Below, piece after piece: positions 60,757-64,000 of a stretch of 64,000 nt of DNA. The stretch is taken from positions 682,001 to 746,000 of the forward strand of contig NZ_PDCM01000002.1 of the NCBI RefSeq assembly GCF_008634025.1, read 5' to 3'. The notes beneath the pieces were generated by a model that made no database searches, had not been told where the DNA came from, and was given only the letters and a program-made list of their open reading frames with translations. The stretch comes from Streptomyces albofaciens JCM 4342. Its GTDB lineage: Bacteria; Actinomycetota; Actinomycetes; Streptomycetales; Streptomycetaceae. The first letter of the stretch is position 1, and every line of letters begins with the position of its first letter. Position numbers and translations under genes: made by a program.

Positions 60757-60953
60757 GGGACGACTGTGGCGGCCATGGCCCCGACGGGTCTTGAACGCTG
60801 GTGCGCCTTCAGCGGCCGGGGGGTCGCAGTGCTCGCCGACGGGCCTTTGACGATCTCGCGGAATACTGGCGGAAGGGGGTTACCGGGCTACCGGGTCACC
60901 ACGGTCGTGCCCCGTTCCGGCCTTGGGGCCGGGCTCGGAGCAGGGACGCGAAG

Positions 60954-60996
60954 GGCCCCGCACGAAACCCGGGGTCCGGGGTTCACGTGCGGGGCC
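60954..60996 (-). terminator. Strong stem-loop terminator
   Basis: Perfect 11-bp arms GGCCCCGCACG (60954-60964) and CGTGCGGGGCC (60986-60996) enclose a GC-rich loop that can itself pair (ACCCGGGGTCCGGGGTT). It lies just past the stop of the minus-strand secreted-protein gene at 61016. Confidence 0.8.
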
Positions 60997-61015
60997 GCTC
61001 ACGGGATGCGGGCCG

Positions 61016-62299
61016 TCAGACTCCGATCAGGGTGTACGTACCCGTACCGTCCTGCCGGCCGCTGGAGTACTGGCGTATGAACTCCCCGTCCGCATACCGG
61101 TCGTGGCCCATCATGGAGCCGGTGTACTTGTTCTGCACACCGATCTTCGAGCTGCCGGGCACGTCACGGTAGATGTAGAAACGCTGGAGGTCGTCCTCCG
61201 CGCAGGTGGCCGTCTGAAGGACCGCCCGTTCGGTGCCCGCGTTCTGCCCGGCGATGGTCGCGCACCCGCCGTTGCCCCAGTTCCACAAGGACGCCTCGAT
61301 GACCCCGTTGCGCTCCGTCACATTGCACAGGCGCCAGTTGTCCAGGTGGGCGCTGAAGATCGACGAGGGTCGCAGGCGGACACCGTCGGACGCCAGGAGC
61401 GGCGCGCCCCAGGACAGGGGCTTGCCGGGTACGGCGATCTTGTAGACCTCGGCCTGGCAGTCGAGAGCGGCCCGCGCGCCGCGCCCGGTGGCCTTGAACT
61501 GTTCGGCGGACGTGCCGCCGGCGAGCGCCGGGCGCTGCACGAGGCGGTCCCGCACCTGCTTCGCCGTCGGCGCCACCGCACCCGCCGCGTGCGCGGCCTT
61601 CGCGGCGGCCGAGCCGCAGTCGAGGAGGCTTTGCGCCTTGGCCATGATGCTGCCCGCGGGCACCTTGTCCTGGCAGCGCACCGCACCTTCCTCAAGGGTG
61701 GTGTAGGTGGTGAAGTTGCCTCCGTCGGGCCCCTCGATCCACTTCAACGCCCACCTGCCGTCGCCCTGTTGGACACGGTTGCAGTTGAGGCTCGTGTACG
61801 TACCGGTGACCTTCTTGGTGCCCTTGTAGGCGCCGTAGTAGCCGGGCTGGTTGAAGTTCCACGTGACCGCATTCGACTCGGTGCTGGTGGAGGTGTAGTC
61901 GGCCTTCACGTCAAAGCCCAGGCTCGCGCCGACCTTGCCGAGGGCCTCGGTGCCGAAACCGCCCTCGATTTTGCCGCTGAGGCCGACGGAGACCGTGATG
62001 GTCGTCTGGGTGGTGGTGGTGACGGTCTGGGTGCCGGTGGTGCCCTCGGTGACGTACCAGCCCTTGAAGTGGGTGATCGTCGGGGACACTTCGGTGGACT
62101 TGATGTACGGGTGGCGTGTGCCGAGGTCGGCCGCCGTACAGGTATCGCCGGGCGCGGGCGTCTGCGCCGTCGTGCTGGTGGGCGCTGCAGCCGCCGGTGA
62201 GGCGGCAAGGCCCATGGCGGCGACCGCGCAGGCGGCCGCCGTAGCGGTCACCGCCATGAGTGATCTGCCGGTGCGACTGACGGGTCTTATGGGGCGCAT
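61016..62299 (-). CDS. Secreted protein of unknown function (aerolysin/ETX-like N-terminal pattern)
   Basis: A 427-residue protein with a signal peptide (MRPIRPVSRTGRSLMAVTATAAACAVAAMGLAASPAAAAP). Residues about 60-160 are Thr/Ser-rich and beta-like, with alternating polar strands (TQTVTTTTQTTITVSVGLSGKIEGGFGTEALGKVGASLGFDVKADYTSTSTES). That pattern is seen in pore-forming or ETX/aerolysin-like proteins, but this is pattern only. The C-terminal half has several Cys and ends DGTGTYTLIGV. It is monocistronic with a strong terminator. Function unknown. Confidence 0.75.
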   Translation of the reverse strand: MRPIRPVSRTGRSLMAVTATAAACAVAAMGLAASPAAAAPTSTTAQTPAPGDTCTAADLGTRHPYIKSTEVSPTITHFKGWYVTEGTTGTQTVTTTTQTTITVSVGLSGKIEGGFGTEALGKVGASLGFDVKADYTSTSTESNAVTWNFNQPGYYGAYKGTKKVTGTYTSLNCNRVQQGDGRWALKWIEGPDGGNFTTYTTLEEGAVRCQDKVPAGSIMAKAQSLLDCGSAAAKAAHAAGAVAPTAKQVRDRLVQRPALAGGTSAEQFKATGRGARAALDCQAEVYKIAVPGKPLSWGAPLLASDGVRLRPSSIFSAHLDNWRLCNVTERNGVIEASLWNWGNGGCATIAGQNAGTERAVLQTATCAEDDLQRFYIYRDVPGSSKIGVQNKYTGSMMGHDRYADGEFIRQYSSGRQDGTGTYTLIGV

Positions 62300-62746
62300 C
62301 GCTGCCCTTTCCCCCTGGTCGTGTGTTCGGTCAAGGGGTGAACGTAGCGGCCACGGGGGTGGCGGCGGGAGCCCAGAACTGGCCAAAAATGATCACAGAA
62401 GGGCTTATTCCGCCCCTGGCGCACAGGACCCGGACCGGTTCTGTCCCGGCGGACCTGTACGCCATCGGACAAGGGGCCCCCTTGGAAACACGCCGCATGC
62501 CTGCTCGCGGCGGACCCGCCGAGCCCGCATCGCTCCCACCCAACGCCGACGCGCCGCCGAAACGATGACAAGTACTCCCGACAGCCCGTCGGGGATCCAG
62601 CAGCCTCCCGCCCGATTGCCCACGGGCACACGGTTCCGCTCCCTTATGAGCATTCTTGCGCGTCACTAACGAAATGTGCGTTTTCCATGCTTTCCGTGGG
62701 TATCTTCACGACTGAAAAGCCATGGAAGCAGCCGGGAGGAAGCGCC
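62300..62746. other. Divergent promoter region, no gene identified
   Basis: This 447-bp gap separates the minus-strand secreted protein from the plus-strand EF-hand gene. The part at 62640-62730 is AT-richer (TTATGAGCATTC; CACTAACGAAATGTG) and probably holds the EF-hand gene's promoter. No RNA or repeat is evident. Confidence 0.45.
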
Positions 62747-63283
62747 GTGCCCCATCCCCTGTCCGACTCTCCGCAGCACCGGATCTTCGCCATGCTGGAC
62801 GTGGACGGTGACGGTGCCATCACCCGTACGGAATACCTCGCCCGGGTCGACCGCGTGGCGGCGGCCATGGACCGCGACGCCCACCATCCGGTCGTCACCG
62901 CCGCGCGGGCCGCCCACGAGGCGGTCTTCGCGGACATGGACGCCGACCACGACGGCCGCGTGACCTTCGAGGAGTACCGCGCCTGGGTGGGGCACGAGAC
63001 CTTCGAACGCTCTTGCCGGCCGGCGCTGGGTTCCTTGTTCGACATCGCCGACGCCGACGCCGACGGGCGCCTGAACCGCGACGAGTTCATCCGCCTGCGC
63101 ACCGCGGCGGGAAACGCCGGGCCCGATGCCGCCGCGGCCTTCGACGCCCTCGACACCGACGGCAGCGGGCTGATCGACCGCGACACGTACCTGGCGGGCA
63201 TCAAGACGTTCGTCACCGCCGGCAGTTCCCCCATGGCCGCGGCTTACGGCGCCGGGCGCCCGGTGCTCGAAGCCCGCCCCTGA
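62747..63283 (+). CDS. EF-hand calcium-binding protein (calerythrin-like)
   Basis: A 178-residue protein with four EF-hand loops: DVDGDGAITRTE, DADHDGRVTFEE, DADADGRLNRDE and DTDGSGLIDRDT, spread evenly along the chain. Each has acidic residues at positions 1, 3, 5 and 12 or close to it. Streptomycete calerythrin-like proteins of this size act as calcium buffers or sensors. The GTG start is preceded by GGGAGGAAG. It is transcribed alone and ends before a hairpin. Confidence 0.93.
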   Translation: MPHPLSDSPQHRIFAMLDVDGDGAITRTEYLARVDRVAAAMDRDAHHPVVTAARAAHEAVFADMDADHDGRVTFEEYRAWVGHETFERSCRPALGSLFDIADADADGRLNRDEFIRLRTAAGNAGPDAAAAFDALDTDGSGLIDRDTYLAGIKTFVTAGSSPMAAAYGAGRPVLEARP

Positions 63284-63290
63284 CTACGTG

Positions 63291-63310
63291 CGCCCCCGCA
63301 GCCGGGGGCG
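63291..63310 (+). terminator. Stem-loop terminator after the EF-hand gene
   Basis: CGCCCCCG (63291-63298) and CGGGGGCG (63303-63310) form an 8-bp perfect stem with a CAGC loop, 8 bp after the stop codon. Confidence 0.7.
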
Positions 63311-63441
63311 TCGACCGTCACCCCGGCACCACCGCCAAGCTCGTCGGCCCACTGGCGCGGCACACGCCCGTCGGCCGCGACGTCGAGGTGATGCGGAACC
63401 CGTCCCGAGCGTCAGGCGGGAACCGCGTCACCACGGCGCTC

Positions 63442-64000
63442 TCACTGCACCTGAACCCGTTCGTCGAACACCCAGCGGCACTCGTCTTGCGTCCCGTTGC
63501 TGCCGAGGCTCGGCTGCACGCCGCTGCCCTTGTTGTTGCCGGGAGTGTGGAGATACGTACCCGTGGTGTCCAGCTTGAGCTGGAAGCCGTCGCCGTCGGA
63601 GTGGGGGGTGATGTGCCAGGTGCAGTGGTAGCCGTTTTCCTGGGTTGCTCCGCTACCGGGGTGGCAGGTAAGGCACTTGCCGCTGCGCTCGCAGCGCAAC
63701 CGGTAGGTGCCGTTGTCCGCCCTTTCGAGTGTCCACCGCTGCTGGGGATATCCGCTGTAGGTCCACTGGACGACGGACGTCTGGGCAGTTCCCCCGTCGA
63801 GGGCCTTTCCGGTTCCCCGGTTCCAGATCACATAGGACTTGCCGACCTGGAGGGTCGGGCGCTTGAAGGTGTTCAGGCGGATCACCGAGGCGGTCATGTC
63901 GATGTCGCCGGCGTCCCAGTTCGCGTCGGGACTGTCGACATAGTCCATGGCGATCACCCCGGTCCGGTGCGTCTTGTAGTAGTACTGCCCTTCGAGGAGC
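63442..64000 (-). CDS. Ricin-type lectin domain protein, 3' part (runs off the window)
   Basis: The visible 186 or so residues begin LEGQYYYKTHRTGVIAMDYVDSPDANWDAGDIDMTASVIRLNTFKRPTLQVGKSYVIWNRGTGKALDGG. GVIAMDYVDSP looks like the end of a PI-PLC or related TIM-barrel hydrolase (inference). From YVIWNRGTG onward it is a beta-trefoil ricin B domain (QQRWTLERADNGTYRLRCERSGKCLTCHPGSG; FQLKLDTTGTYLHTPG). The lectin domain is similar to that of the lipase-like gene at 9626. The N-terminus lies beyond base 64000. Confidence 0.8.
   Translation of the reverse strand, partial: LLEGQYYYKTHRTGVIAMDYVDSPDANWDAGDIDMTASVIRLNTFKRPTLQVGKSYVIWNRGTGKALDGGTAQTSVVQWTYSGYPQQRWTLERADNGTYRLRCERSGKCLTCHPGSGATQENGYHCTWHITPHSDGDGFQLKLDTTGTYLHTPGNNKGSGVQPSLGSNGTQDECRWVFDERVQVQ

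Overview
The window is chromosomal DNA of a Streptomyces or close relative. GC is very high throughout, start codons are often GTG, and the gene families are typical: an IspH paralogue, DUF574/SAV2177-type methyltransferases, a HATPase-PAS-GAF-SpoIIE phosphatase, a GlxA-type regulator, secreted ricin-lectin proteins and an actinobacterial iron box. It contains no tRNA or rRNA that I can see.

Host DNA, about 1-23.36 kb: an iron-siderophore import locus (lipoprotein divergent from two FecCD permeases, iron box between them), ispH, an HTH/TPR regulator, an SDR, a repeat-rich secreted protein, a DUF574 methyltransferase, a lipase-like/ricin-lectin protein, two GNATs, an MBL-fold gene fragment, a SpoIIE-type phosphatase, a TetR regulator with two palindromic operators divergent from a SAM methyltransferase, a GlxA-like regulator, two small membrane proteins, a phosphoribosyltransferase/erythromycin esterase/dienelactone hydrolase cluster, and an EamA exporter. 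Several gaps hold intergenic minisatellites.

Mobile island, about 23.36-60.41 kb: a 121-bp block inside the EamA gene recurs with one mismatch at 60.41 kb, next to a tyrosine recombinase. The right copy is a displaced, frameshifted 5' end of the same gene. This is what an integrative element leaves when it inserts in a gene and supplies a new 5' end. The cargo is almost entirely defence and conflict: an amidase pseudogene, a type VII secreted toxin with a putative immunity partner, a full type I-E effector operon (cas3-casA-casB-cas7e-cas5e-cas6e), a reverse-transcriptase-like gene followed by an AbiEii-like nucleotidyltransferase, an overlapping three-gene operon of unknown function (cupin, two-TM protein, unknown), cas1-cas2 with a 24-repeat array, IS elements and remnants, and a second type I-E locus. 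The second locus has an intact cas6e-cas1-cas2 and 59 repeats, but its cas7e is cut and fused to a pilin-like gene and its cas5e is frameshifted. A Nudix-like gene and the integrase close the island.

How it fits together (inference): system 1 supplies the only complete Cascade and Cas3. Both loci keep their own cas1-cas2. The second array may be a memory store served by its own Cas6e and, if cross-recognition is possible, by the system 1 effector. The reverse transcriptase/nucleotidyltransferase pair and the cupin/TM/unknown operon lie between cas3 and cas1 of system 1. They are the best candidates here for an undescribed defence module.

Host DNA resumes after about 60.8 kb: a secreted protein, an EF-hand protein and the 3' part of a second ricin-lectin protein that runs off the edge.
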